Assembly: GCF_014839805.1 (NCBI RefSeq)
Contig: NC_051116.1
Span: forward strand, 4,879,556-4,943,555
Source: Manduca sexta
Lineage: Eukaryota; Arthropoda; Insecta; Lepidoptera; Sphingidae
Direction of reading: 5' to 3'
Length of the DNA: 64,000 nt
The notes under the pieces are model-generated. The model was given only the letters and a program-made list of their open reading frames with translations, made no database searches and was not told the origin of the DNA. Position 1 is the stretch's first letter; each line of letters starts with the position of its first letter. Below, piece after piece: positions 42,240 to 52,999 of the stretch. The translations under genes and the position numbers were made by a program.

Positions 42240-42430
42240 ATAATTTAAAATTTTGTATAATTGTAAAATATAGGTAGATATTGTAATTTTGATTTTTCGG
42301 ATGACCAACACCTCAGTTCCCCGTGACCACGAAGACTGCAGTCTTCGAAACGTCGGGAGAAAATTACAATATAAAAAAGCGGGATAAAATTCGTAAATAG
42401 TTTTATTTCAATATCTAACATTCGTCAAAA
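42240..42430 (-). repeat. HPR repeat, complete in reverse
   Basis: It reads in reverse from TGTAAAATATAGGTAGATAT through ACCAACACCTCAGTTCCCC, CGAAGACTGCAGTCTTCG and AAACGTCGGGAGAAAATTAC to AACATTCGTC. The hairpin here is a perfect 16-base palindrome with a shortened loop. Confidence 0.75.
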
Positions 42431-42434
42431 GAAA

Positions 42435-42975
42435 TCATTAGTAAAATAGATATTATGTCAAAAGAGCATTCAATATACTTACTTTTAGAACAAATAAATT
42501 ATAGCCACATCTTACATTTTGTGCCAAACGTTAAATATTATCAGCCCTTGTAAGTTGCTCTAAATATTGCTGGAAGTTTTAAAGCTTCTGTGATAAAAAC
42601 TTAATTGTAGGGTTACTGTCTAGAAGCTTCCGGAAACATGTAAACTTTACATGTGATGGTAATGAATAATGGCGGCAAAATAATGATAGTACACCACCAC
42701 GACTGAACCGATATAATAATATTCTTAGCATAAAACATTTTAGGGAGGGTATTTGTAAAAAATTTTGCTATAAAAACACTGAGCGTTTGACAGACCGAGT
42801 CACCGATCCAGTTGGTTGTCTTACGTAGTATATTACTTAATCTGTGGTTGGTTGTTGACAGTCGTACCGGTCAGTTGGTTGGTGGAATATTTGAGAAAAT
42901 ATTTCTGTAGTCAGTGATATTTCTCTTTATTTTCATTGAAATCGAATCAGTTTTCTAACAATATTGTAATATTTA
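42435..42975. other. No feature recognised
   Basis: AT-rich unique sequence. GTTGGTTGTCTTACGTAG and GTCAGTTGGTTGGTGG near 42810-42885 are T/G-rich but show no family. Confidence 0.3.
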
Positions 42976-42980
42976 GTATT

Positions 42981-43190
42981 GACTGCCTGGATGGCGTAGT
43001 TGTATTGCGTAACACAACCTTTATGAAGTCCTGAATTCGTATACCAAGTCAGCGAGTGATAGATTTTTCTATCAGCCTAGAATCTATAATTTGTGCCCGA
43101 TATGGATTGCCAAGCTCGCTTCCTATCATATGGGGTTGCCCTGGTTGCACCTCTGGCTACCCATTCTGAAATAAGGCGCGATGTTTGTTG
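42981..43190 (+). repeat. SINE-A copy, diverged
   Basis: The head is GACTGCCTGGATGGCGTAGT with a broken B box. The body is TGTGCCCGATATGGATTGCC and CTTCCTATCATATGGGGTTG. The plus-strand open frame at 43093-43284 is incidental. Confidence 0.7.
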
Positions 43191-43194
43191 TAAG

Positions 43195-43520
43195 AATAAT
43201 TACTTTTTAATTGTTACTTATCCCTTCGGCTCCATCCACTCACATTACATAACAATACATTTCCAACACATTAAACACCATTGATATTTTCTTACTAGAA
43301 CGACATTAAATATAAAATTATAGACTCCTATATCAGTACAAGATTGACCGCTGACCTTTTTCTAAGTAAGGGTCATTTAATAACATTGTTTTGGCTAGAT
43401 AAATTGTATTTGATATTCGGATCACATTCTTAGTGTATTAGTCTTTGTAATGGCAAAAATGTCTAATATTGAAGTAAATAAAACACATTATATTACTTCT
43501 TACTAATATGATAAATTGAA
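43195..43520. other. No feature recognised
   Basis: AT-rich sequence without supportable features. Confidence 0.35.
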
Positions 43521-43524
43521 ATAA

Positions 43525-43905
43525 AGCTATTTTTCTGATTTGATCACGGTTTTTATATTACAATTTTCCTCCGACGTTTCGAAGACTGCAGCATTTCAGT
43601 CTTATTTATAAAAATTTGGTAAAGATATGCTTAGTTAAAACAAAAATTTACTCGATCAGCTGTAAGTCAAAACCCACCCTCTTGCCTCTTAACAAGGTTC
43701 AAACTAGGAAACCGGTGATGTTTTTGACAGCTATTTAAGCAATTCTTAATCACCTCTTAAAGCTAAAACAAGTTTATAAGTAAGATAGTTTAAGGTCACG
43801 GGGTGTACTGAGGTGTTGGTCAACCAAAAAGTCAAAGTTACAATATGTACATTTTACAATTATACATAATTTAAAAATTTTGGCTATTGACGGTCCGATC
43901 TACGC
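43525..43905 (+). repeat. HPR repeat split by a 210 bp insertion
   Basis: The forward 5' part (TGATCACGGTTTTTATATTA, TTTCCTCCGACGTTTCGAAG) ends near 43590. The rest (GGTCACGGGGTGTACTGAGG, TGTTGGTC, GTTACAATATGTACATTTTA, ACGGTCCGATCTACGCAG) resumes at 43792. The sequence between is not in other copies. Confidence 0.6.
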
Positions 43906-43934
43906 AGTATGAGCTGACAATGTCTTGTAGTCTA

Positions 43935-44090
43935 TGATAAATTAATAAAGCGAAAGTTTGTAAAAATTGATGTTTGTTAGAAACGTAGAAACCACTGAAC
44001 TCACTTCAATGAAATTTGACACACGGATAGATCATGTCTTGGTTTAACATATAGGGTACTTTCCATCCCGGAGATTTTGTTCTATGGAAA
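43935..44090 (+). repeat. Decayed Helitron-type fragment
   Basis: TGATGTTTGTTAGAAACGTA, AACCACTGAACTCACTTCAA and ATGAAATTTGACACACGGAT resemble 52262-52450 and the GAAATTTGGTATAGAGA part of the Helitron at 1600-2476. Confidence 0.45.
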
Positions 44091-44224
44091 ATAAATCATT
44101 TTTTTTTCATAGATTACACTGGCATTCTGTTAGAGGCCTATGATCGTTTTAGGAGACTTTAGTAGAGGAAAAGGTTCTTTAGTTAAGCAGTTAGTAACAT
44201 CTAGTGAGCTGAAAATGTTATAGT

Positions 44225-44380
44225 ATTGGTACGATATGCCCCCCACGAGATGGACCGACAATCTGGTGAGGATCGCCGGAATCCGATGGACGAGGGCGGC
44301 CCAGAACCGGTCCCTGTGGCGCTCAATGGGGGAGGCCTATGTCCATCAGTGGACGATTCCCGGCTGAAATGATGATGATA
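44225..44380 (+). mobile_element. RTE-type LINE, 3' end of ORF2
   Basis: Translation gives RWTDNLVRIAG, RAAQNRSLWRSMGEAYVHQW and a stop, followed by (ATG)n. These match the RTE C-terminal blocks also seen at 40745-41020, from a different subfamily. It is a truncated, dead copy. Confidence 0.8.
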
Positions 44381-44415
44381 ATTGTGAGGATAAAAATGTT
44401 TTTGCAGGAGTATTT

Positions 44416-44418
<3 letters not shown>

Positions 44419-44512
<94 letters not shown>
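44419..44512. repeat. (AT)47 microsatellite
   Basis: 94 bases of uninterrupted AT repeats. Long IYIYIY open frames across it on both strands have no biological meaning. Length is likely to vary between individuals and to be unreliable in the assembly. Confidence 0.97.
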
Positions 44513-44514
<2 letters not shown>

Positions 44515-44575
44515 TATCGTATCGCTTACCATCAGGTGAATAGCAAGCTCGTCTCGTCATTCAAAGCAATAAAAA
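44513..44575 (+). repeat. LT1 3' end fragment
   Basis: CGTATCGCTTACCATCAGGT, GAATAGCAAGCTCGTCTCG and the A run are the last 60 bases of LT1. The AT microsatellite directly replaces the upstream part. Confidence 0.75.
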
Positions 44576-44579
44576 AAAT

Positions 44580-44950
44580 GTTAGCAGAGTCGTACGCAAA
44601 ACATGCTCTTGCGTATCAAATACTTAAAAAGTATACCTCATTTTTCTAAAACCCGGTAAAAACCGAGCTAACTTTATTACCAAACATATTCCGAGATACC
44701 ATATTACAGGGGAAAATAATTGGAAACGTCCGCACTACGCCAGTATTAGGGAAAACGTGCAATTCAATTATTTTTTACGATCAGCCACGACAAAATGGCC
44801 CGTGGCGGCTCGTAATACGGGCTATTTTGAATTTCAGGTGTTTTTATTAAAATTTGTTTGATTTTTATATTGGTATGGTCTCGGGTTTGATACTTCGGTA
44901 ATGTTTTAGCAGTTTTTTGGTTCAGTATTAATTTTGATTCTGGAATTGTG
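44580..44950. other. No feature recognised
   Basis: AT-rich sequence. A faint SINE-A-like phrase (TCGGGTTTGATACTTCGG, TTTTTTGGTTCAGTATTA) may be present at 44880-44950. Confidence 0.3.
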
Positions 44951-45452
44951 GTAATAGTGGAGTGCCTGGAGCATTCAAAACCGTAAAAGCTCGGATTGGA
45001 GTTATAGTGAATAAATTAATATGATCGATGTGGGATATTGTTTTTTAAACTATAAATTGCAATGTTTACCCAAAATTTTTTTGTGCACTCCATTTTTTCA
45101 TTGTTAAAAAAAAATATTATAAAAAAATTATGTTTGACCAAATGTTTTCACTTTAAACAGTATTTTCTTTATTTATATGTTAAATCTTACCTGAGTAGAC
45201 ATATAGAATCATTTTTCAAAGATATCTGTGTATAAAAATAGCAGTAGGGATCTCGAACAGGTAGAAAAACATGGAGGGGAGAGCGGAGCGAAAGCTGCTA
45301 TGTACAATGGAATTTCTCGACCAGTTTAATTATAAATGAAACATACTCTATTGTGTACATTTAAAAAAATAAGGTAATTAATTACGACTAATGAAAAGAA
45401 AAAAAAATAGTACAAAATCTGTTTATTTAAATATATTACATTGTTGTCTACA

Positions 45453-45694
45453 TCAAATATTTTCTTCTACTTCATCTATCTGTATAATAGGTGAAGTATT
45501 GGAACAACTATTTCCGCTGCACTGTAAACATGCTATACTGCAGTATAAACCACTTTTTCTGCATCCACACGCAGCTCCACATCCCTTTTTGTAATTACAA
45601 AATAACATTTGCAATAAATTATCCGTAGCAGGTAATTGATTCATTGTTATTGGGATGTACATGTTATTGGAATACTTCCATCCCCAATTTTCAA
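45453..45694 (-). pseudogene. Cys-rich protein C-terminus, inverted copy
   Basis: It has the same residues as the right-arm copy from NWGWKYSNNMYIP through the eight-Cys block. The frame ends early after EVEENI because a TGA replaces the TCA found at the equivalent place in the right arm. The upstream part of the open frame (to 45728) lies in the spacer and is not homologous coding. Confidence 0.75.
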
Positions 45695-45696
45695 AA

Positions 45697-46199
45697 ATAT
45701 CAATGAAGACCCCAATTATATATTGCAAGCAGGTGTAGCATGTTTTTTGAGTTTATGGCGCTCCGTCTAAAACTCATGATTTAAATACATTAAGGTTTAA
45801 ATCTTTCATAAAAGCAACATCCAAAAATAGGAGTGTTCTTTTGTCATCACAACAACTGATGCAGCGTTTGAGCACCTTAAAAGAGTGTACCTACAAATTC
45901 AGATATGGCTAGGAAATGACGTAGTTATTGAAAATTGGGGATGGAAGTATTCCAATAACATGTACATCCCAATAACAATGAATCAATTACCTGCTCCGGA
46001 TAATTTATTGCAAATGTTATTTTGTAATTACAAAAAGGGATGTGGAGCTGCGTGTGGATGCAGAAAAAGTGGTTTATACTGCAGTGTAGCATGTTTACAG
46101 TGCAGCGGAAATAGTTGTTCCAATACTTCACCTATTATACAGATAGATGAAGTAGAAGAAAATATTTCATGTAGACAACAATGTAATATATTTAAATAA
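45697..46199 (+). pseudogene. Cys-rich (CXC-like) transposon-associated protein, C-terminal part, frameshifted
   Basis: The last open frame (45885-46199, 104 codons from the first Met) contains VYLQIQIWLGN, WGWKYSNNMYIP and LPAPDNLLQMLFC. Eight cysteines at residues 47, 53, 57, 59, 66, 70, 73 and 78 follow (CX5CX3CXCX6CX3CX2CX4C). Upstream, the spacer continues homologous coding in other registers (LNTLRFKSFIKATSKNRSV; before it AGVACFLSL), so at least two frameshifts have occurred. From memory, long proteins ending in this W-L-G-N / G-W / Cys-block arrangement are common but uncharacterised in insects and cnidarians. AATAAA overlaps the stop codon. Confidence 0.65.
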
Positions 46200-46684
46200 A
46201 CAGATTTTGTACTATTTTTTTCTTTTCATTAGTCGTAATTAATTACCTTATTTTTTTAAATGTACACAATAGAGTACGTTTCATTTATAATTAAACTGGC
46301 CGAGAAATTCCATTGTACATAGCAGCTTTCGCTCCGCTCTCCCCTCCACGTTTTTCTACCTGTTCGAGATCCCTACTGCTATTTTTATACACAGGTATCT
46401 TTGAAAAATGATCCTATATGTCTACTCAGGTAAGATTTAACATATAAATAAAAAAAAATACTGTTTAAAGTGAAAATATTTGGTCAAACATTAATTTTTT
46501 ATAATATTTTTTTTTAACAATGAAAAAATGGAGTGCACAAAAAATTTTTGGGTAAACATTGCAATTTATAGTTTAAAAAACAATATCCCACATCGATCAT
46601 ATTAATTCATTCACTATAACTCTAATCCGAGGTGAAAACCTCCAGGCGCTCCACTATAAATAATAGATTATAACTTGTGTACTG

Positions 46685-47023
46685 TGATTGATTCTCAACA
46701 GAAATCAGCCAATTACAAATATTATAGTGCACAAGTGTGTGCACAATACAGAAGTACTCTCTGTTCCTTCACTCTCATAGTCCGGTGAGACAATGCGACA
46801 TGACCGGAGAGATCAGACGCAGGACCAACGGCTTTACGTGCTTTCCGAGGCACGGGGGTATCACATCGCCAACTTCCCGAATCCGAGTTACGATTAAGTA
46901 AATTTTAAAAATGGAAAAACCAGTCGCAAATACTTTGTCCTGACCCGGGATTCGAACCCAGACTCTTCGCGCAGTAGTCGTACTCGAAGCGTATACAATT
47001 ACAACTATGCCACCAAGGCAGTC
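46685..47023 (-). repeat. SINE-B copy, near full length
   Basis: On the minus strand: head TGGTGGCATAGTTGTAATTG, B box GGTTCGAATCCCGGG, body CTCGGAAAGCACGTAAAGCC and TCACCGGACTATGAGAGTGA, and the 3' end at TTGGCTGATTTCTGTTGAGA. The open frame at 46775-47035 is incidental. Confidence 0.8.
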
Positions 47024-47029
47024 CATACT

Positions 47030-48260
47030 ATACACATCGGCCTACCCCTAAATATAATCAAGTCATGTTTCTGAAAAGTTCTTTAATACTACGTGCAATA
47101 ATAACGATATCGATAAATAAAATTAAAGCTATTATCGATAAATCAATGTCTCGAGTAAAAAAGAATCGATTCGATTTGCAAATTGCACAATTTTGCATTG
47201 TTTGTATTTGGTATAAATTCAATCAATTTTCATGTTTGTTGAGATTCTGGGTACGTATAATGCAATAGTGAACAATATTATACAATCAGATTTAATGGTT
47301 TCCTTTATTTTGTATATAAGTCATGAAAAAATAAATAGCTTTCACGCCAGTCTACTAGTAAGAAGTCCAAAATTCTAATGATTTAAATCTTAAACTATAG
47401 TTAGCTGATGCTTTTTGTATGGTGAGTGAGATTTCTCAAGGTTAATACTATTTTTTTCGCATGTTAAAAACGCGTTTTCACTACTATCACTTGGCGGGTG
47501 AGTGGAACGGTTATGTTGGTTTCACCGGTCTTACGGCCCAATGTCGACACTCGTTAGTATAGTATCCGAGCGAGCATTGGACCGAGTCCCTAATCCCAGT
47601 ATACCCTAGACTGGCATACCAACCAAAACCCACGATGGCCTTGTTCGGCGCATACAGGACGGCCTCGAAGTATCTTACCTCTCATTCATATTCTTTTATG
47701 GCAACGCTATAGTTCCTTTGCTATTTTGCATGTTTATTGTTGGTAGGTAACATATTTTGACGTCACGTGACCCATCTTTTCATCTACTTCCTTTTCTTAA
47801 TGTATATAAAATCTAATTATCATTAGAACGATTTGCAGACCGCATTTATGTATATTAGTACCTATATGTTGTGTCGGGTCACCTTTCGGAAGACTTCACT
47901 TCGCCTCTGGACTACAATCAACTACGGAAAAATCTCATGCAAAAGGCTATGAGTAAACAAAAATCCGGCGAATCAAAGAATGTCTGCATGTTGCATAACG
48001 CTGTCCACAACGAATAGTGTCATCGTAGTAATCAATGGTGTTTGTTTATTAAAGCAAAGCCCGTCTGCATGAACGTGCCTATACTGTCTACCCCGCACAC
48101 GTACAGCATTATGTTTTCCCATGTACCGGTTGAAATGTATTGTTTGTACACTAATTGTATGCTGGAATTTGTTTTGTCTATTTCTGTACATGTAAGCATT
48201 GTGCACTCGATTATAATATTGTGAGATAAATTTAATTATAGGTAAGTTCGGACTAGTACA
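47030..48260. other. No gene recognised
   Basis: The 47490-47690 part is balanced in base content (GGTTTCACCGGTCTTACGGC, GAGCATTGGACCGAGTCCC, CTTGTTCGGCGCATACAGGA) and could be a decayed retroelement. No second copy is in the window and no frame stays open. Other parts are AT-rich. Confidence 0.35.
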
Positions 48261-48261
48261 G

Positions 48262-48405
48262 AAATTTTCTAAGAATTTTGAGGGTGTGTGAAGTCTACCA
48301 ATCCGCACTAGGCCAGCATGGTGGACTATGGCTTAATCCCTCTCGATAGTAGAGGAGGCCAGGCAGTGGGACAGTATATAATGCAGATCTGATATTATTA
48401 TTATA
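48262..48405 (+). repeat. SINE-C 3' part
   Basis: GAGGGTGTGTGAAGTCTACC, AATCCGCACTAGGCCAGCAT, GTAGAGGAGGCC and the TATATAATGCAG tail match SINE-C from its middle on. Confidence 0.75.
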
Positions 48406-48524
48406 TTATATACAAGATTAATTTTTGTATACCATAAAGCCTAAACACCTTAATTATATTTTGGTCTAAAAGATCACAATATAAAAATAATAATAACAAT
48501 GAAAACTCGCGCCGAATTGATAGA

Positions 48525-48640
48525 TGAAGTACTCCGCCCGCGCCGCCGCAGGGAACGAGTGGGACGTGTGCGGGGCCGCGGAGTGAGGAAGCGAGTGCTT
48601 GTAACGGTCGGCTGTAGTAGTAGGTATCAATAAGCGACTT
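48525..48640. promoter_or_regulatory. CpG-dense block, possible promoter or 5' exon
   Basis: CCGCCCGCGCCGCCGCAGGG and GTGCGGGGCCGCGGAGTGAG stand out sharply from about 35% GC surroundings. No open frame or TATA box is evident. A weak donor-like TAGGTATCAA follows at about 48620. It matches no repeat family here. Without a transcript the role is unknown. Confidence 0.3.
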
Positions 48641-48649
48641 GCATCGGAT

Positions 48650-49800
48650 TTTTATTAATAATATAGCTTGACGAAATTTTAATATGTTTTTGAGATATAA
48701 TTTATTATGTTAAAAATTGTTAAGCTACACTTATTCTACTTTCTTGTTTAAATTTTTTAACTAAACCCAGTACTAATTTTTTTTAGTTTATCTTAGTCCG
48801 CACTTTAAGTAATTAACTAGTATAAGGGCGCAATGTTTAAGAATACAATCTAGTTTTGTGCAAGTATATTTTATAATTTGCAAAAGTTTTAATTGTAGTC
48901 TGTTTTAGGCCTAAATTTTATTAAAATAAAATTAATACTTAATGAATTGTGCTACTGATTCTCGACAATCTAATTTCGAGTTTGTGACATACTAAAAAAA
49001 AAAAATATTTCTGACATAAGCGTCATCTTAGGAACATAAAAATATTGGTCAAGAGTATCAAATGAGGGTAAAAATAAACACGAAGATCGTTATAACACGA
49101 ATTATAGAGCGAAAAGCTTTGTTCTTGATGTCCAACTGAGAAGTAATTTGTGCCTATTTACAAAAGTTTTCTCATTTCGTGTTTATCCTCCCCCCCCTAG
49201 AACCCTCCCAGAAAGAGGTTTAATCAAATGCTTTGAAAGGTTTATGAGAAAAAGTTAAGAAACTTCTCTGTATTAAAATATAATGTTCGAGTTGGAAATA
49301 TTGTGATGTCTCCACCTCCAATGTTTTATGTTACGAATTCTATCTAAATACAATTTTGACGATTTTTCTGTATTGTGAATAAAATTTTAAATATGTATAA
49401 TTTCTATCTTAGGAAGTTATAATAATTGCATTTTGTTGTGTAGAAAGTAGTTTTATGCCACATTATACTTAATTGTCCAGTTATGTCCAAAAATAATATA
49501 ATTTAACTTCTTTAAGTATTTCGAATGTATACAGGGTAATTTTGACATAGCGTTACTAAATGAAACCTATGTTCTTGAAAATATCACTTTACAATAAGCT
49601 ACAGGAAACGTAGATGTAAAATAAGTACAAATTTAGAACAAAATACCTCATTATGACCGCATAGTATCTATATATACATATGGTACAACTGGCTAGCTGA
49701 TCAGCATGCGATGGTTCAGATAGTCCAAACATACCCTTGATGAATGGTTATAGACCGGTTCCATATCCTCTTACTCATGAGAAATTTGGTACAAGTTATA
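48650..49800. other. No feature recognised
   Basis: AT-rich unique sequence. Confidence 0.35.
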
Positions 49801-50230
49801 ACTTGCTGGTGGAAGGATATATTTTATATCTGCCTGGATAGCGACCACCATATACACTGTGTTAAAACCCGCTATAATGAACAACGTAAGTGTGCCGCGT
49901 TCCGGGATCTGCTTAAGTATATCCAACAAACCGACATAATTCATTGCATCTTTCTATTTGATTAATAACATTGCGGGATAATGACAAATTAGTTTTCCCT
50001 GAGACTCGCCGAGCTTCACTGCTCGGTGTCATACAATGCCACTGCTGATCCTACCTTACAGCTGTTGTAGTGGGTGTGAGGGCGTGAAGTTCTCTAAAGA
50101 CCGGCATATTGGTGTCGACTGTCAAGTGGTACATATCTCTTATCAGGCGACATTCTATTGGACCCCACTCCACTTACCATTAGGTGTAAGTGTAAGATCG
50201 CTTTGCCTTGCCTGTACAGAACGAAAAAAA
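49801..50230 (+). repeat. LT2 repeat interrupted by a SINE-A-like variant
   Basis: The LT2 5' half (GCTGGTGGAAGGATATATTT to GTGTGCCGCGTTCCGGGATC) ends at about 49945. The 3' half (CGGCATATTGGTGTCGACTG to CGCTTTGCCTTGCCTGTACA with an A-rich end) resumes at about 50100. Between them lies the second copy of the segment seen at 30000-30170. Confidence 0.7.
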
Positions 50231-50245
50231 CTGTCTGCACTGGTT

Positions 50246-50765
50246 ATCAAGTATGGTTCTATCAGTCCAATCTTGGACCAAATAATTGGTTAGTCCAAAT
50301 CACCAAAAATATGGATAGACCGTTACCCAACAGGCCGTTTTGCAGGCTGGGAAAGTTATTACAAAATACTAGTTAATGCCTAGAGTGACTCGTTACAAGC
50401 TATCACAATGATTTTTACATTGGACAACAAGCTTGACTGATGCGGTCGAATTTTGGACTTGTTAATAGTTCAAACCTTCGTAATCTTAAAAAAATGGAGA
50501 GTTCTTTACACATCAGGGCGTTTTGCAGGCTGAGAAAGTTATTTGAAAATACTAGTTACTCTCTAGAGCGATTCGTTACACACTAACACAATGACTTCTG
50601 TACTGATTAAGCAGAAGGCTTCTTACAGTCCAATCTTGGACTTGTCGGTAGTACAAACCTTCACAATCATAAAAAATGAAGAGCACTTTACCCAACAGAA
50701 CGTTTTGCAGTCTAAAAAACTGTTTCGAAATACTAGTTAGTGTCTAGATCGTTAGACAAACCAAA
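50246..50765. repeat. Tandem repeat, about 180 bp period, nearly three units
   Basis: CAAATCACC/CAAACCTTC starts at 50296, 50471 and 50654. Each unit carries GTTTTGCAGGCTG, AAAATACTAGTTA, CTAGAG/GATCG and TCCAATCTTGGAC. A partial unit precedes the first. Units differ by some 20-30% by eye, so it is an old minisatellite- or satellite-like array. Confidence 0.85.
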
Positions 50766-50769
50766 TTGA

Positions 50770-52255
50770 AGTATAATAGACTTTTTTTGCAATCTAACTT
50801 TAATAAAGCCATTTGCGGCGTATGGATGAACAAAAACATAGCTCGGTAGGATTAACTAGAAAATGTGTTTTTGAGTTACCATTTCTTATAAGAATTTGAT
50901 GTACTTTGATAAATTTTAAGTAAGTATGTCAAAAAAAAACTTTTAGAGTTTGTAATTCTTAGATATTTTTTAAATTTTCCTATAATTTCGAAATTCGAAA
51001 GCTAGAAAAACTTTAGAATAGTGAAAAAAATCAAAGCCAATAAATGACAATTCTGAATCAATTTATCGTGTCTTAGCTGATAACGGTCGCTTTGAAAAGT
51101 TTTTACACATAAAAAAAAAACTCTCTTCACTCCAAACATCGGCCTACAGTTACAAACTCCAACCAAACGAATTAAAGTATTCCAAATTTAAATTCAAATT
51201 CGCTGTACCAACTTTAAAAATTCAAATTGCCATTAGGTATTCAACCAATCACAGCTCGCTGGGGTTCGCTCGTACTTTACGATTTGGACATAGCTTAATT
51301 TACGATTCAAGTTTTAGTTCCGTACCGATTTACAATCGATTAATGGGCACCGGAATGCGATTTTACTGCCAAACGATTGAGATAAAAAAATACTGTGATT
51401 TTTATGTCCGTCCATTCGTTGCCAATTAAACGTTTTGTTAATTTGTCCGTCAGTTGTTGCATGTTCTCAATATGGCCGCGAAAAAATGTGCGGCAAATTC
51501 CGTTTAAATTTAAATTGTTCGTGACGAGATGAGATGGGTTATTGGTTGTTTATTTGCTGATGTTTAAATTTATCAATATGTTTGTATGTCATTTTGGCAC
51601 ATCACAGTGGCCCACATTCATAATTCCTACAAAGTATTATAGTTAAATATTCGTTACCTTATCCAAAAAGGTCGTCTCTGGAAATGCAAAACTTTTTTAA
51701 TCAATTAATTTTATTAAAAATAAAAAAGACACGTCGAATTAATAACCTCCTCCTTTTTTTGAAGTCGGTTAAAAAACAAGACCAGACGCGGGCTAATGTA
51801 AGTTATCCATTTATCGACAGTTTATCAAAGCTAAAAGCAGTCATAACTTACCTTAAAAACCATCACTTGTGATACGAACAATTAACAGGAAGAGAAATGA
51901 AAGTTTAATGACGTCTTTAGGTTTTTACTGGCTACGGATTGTAGGAAGCGAATAACAATAGTTATAAATATGTATGTGATCAACTGACTCTTAAAGATCC
52001 GATGTATTAGAACAGCGTAAATGGAAATATACAATATTACGTTTGATAAGGTTCGTTTCCTAAAATCTGTGGCATTTTTTTACTTAGGTAAGTAACACTA
52101 CTTTACCAAATATGTTTCTAATTATACAAATGATGTTTTAGGAGTCTTTAGATCAATAACGATCGAAGCCAAAAAAAACTTTAACATTACAAATAACGAA
52201 ACGTATCTACCTCCAAGAGCATTATAATCCTCATTTAAAACTTCTGACTTCCTAC
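50770..52255. other. No gene recognised
   Basis: The 51240-51540 part (ACCAATCACAGCTCGCTGGG, TCCGTCAGTTGTTGC, ATATGGCCGCGAAAAAATGT) is unique and moderately balanced in base content. It has a CCAAT-like box and an initiator-like TCAGT, but no open frame that I can follow. The rest is AT-rich. Confidence 0.3.
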
Positions 52256-52261
52256 TATCTT

Positions 52262-52450
52262 ATCTTACCAATATTATTAATGCGATGTTTGTGAAAATGT
52301 TCAGATGTTTGTTAGAAGTAAACACAGAAACTGCTGAACGAATTTAAATGAAATTTGGCATAAATGGTTTGATTATATTTTGAATTAACACATAAGTTAC
52401 TTTTTGTCTCGGTAATTTGCTTCCATGGGTAATTATAGAGTTTTTAATTA
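52262..52450 (+). repeat. Decayed Helitron-type fragment
   Basis: AATATTATTAATGCGATGTT, GTTTGTTAGAAGTAAACACA, ACTGCTGAACGAATTTAAAT and GAAATTTGGCATAAATGG match 43935-44090 and parts of the 1600-2712 cluster. Confidence 0.5.
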
Positions 52451-52454
52451 GATG

Positions 52455-52995
52455 GTGCTACCGTGTATTAGTTGCACTATGAATCGCTATTGTTTTAGAC
52501 TTTTGTATTGAGCTGTTCAAGCTTGCATAGCCAATAAGATGTTCTGACCTTCACTCCTTTCAGGTTGGCATTATTCTGGGCAAAGTTGTAGTGAGGCGTA
52601 GTTGTTTGCGTTGTCGCTAGTGTTTGCCACATTTGTATCGGAACTGGGTTTTGCAAGCAAGCGAGCAATACCTAGTCATTAATTAACCAATAAAAATTCA
52701 ATACAACAAGAAAACTTATTCCAATCTGCTAACTAAACCTCGCATTGATATTTTTAATTAAAACGGTCTTTGTTACATAACTGGAAGTCCTCGCGCGGCC
52801 CGCACCACGGATGCGGAGCACGGCACGTCATTGTCGGGCCAACAATGCTTTGATTAATACTTTTGTTTAGTTTGATGACATTCTATTGATTGTTTTCGTT
52901 TTGTTTTCGAAATTAGTTATTGTTCTTGTTTAGATTGTAGTTTTAAATTTGTTTTTAGATGTTAATAGTGATCAAGCTTGTTGTTGGATATAATC
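52455..52995. other. No gene recognised; small GC-rich patch
   Basis: At 52790-52850 GTCCTCGCGCGGCCCGCACC and ACGGATGCGGAGCACGGCAC form a short GC-rich patch of unknown nature in AT-rich sequence. Confidence 0.3.
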
Positions 52996-52999
52996 TTAC

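Larger units (their letters stand above)
44955..46656. mobile_element. Fold-back element: 730 bp inverted arms carrying a Cys-rich protein end, TAA target duplication
   Basis: The left arm (44955-45694) and right arm (45928-46656) are inverted copies with scattered differences, separated by a 233 bp spacer. The outer ends are TAGTGGAGTGCC and its inverse GGCGCTCCACTA. Both are flanked by TAA (44952-44954 and 46657-46659), which fits a 3 bp target duplication. The spacer plus right arm encode the damaged C-terminal part of a conserved Cys-rich protein. The left arm repeats the last part of the same gene in reverse. I infer a DNA transposon copy whose 3' end was duplicated in inverted orientation. 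The superfamily is not assigned. Confidence 0.75.

Noticed and set aside
44201..44649. Open frames of 69-119 codons with long IYIYIY runs on both strands
   Set aside because: They are translations of the (AT)47 microsatellite and its flanks.
44955..46656. CACTA or Harbinger assignment for the fold-back element
   Set aside because: TAA fits the Harbinger target size and CACTA occurs at one end, but the termini are in the wrong orientation for CACTA elements and no transposase of either family is visible.
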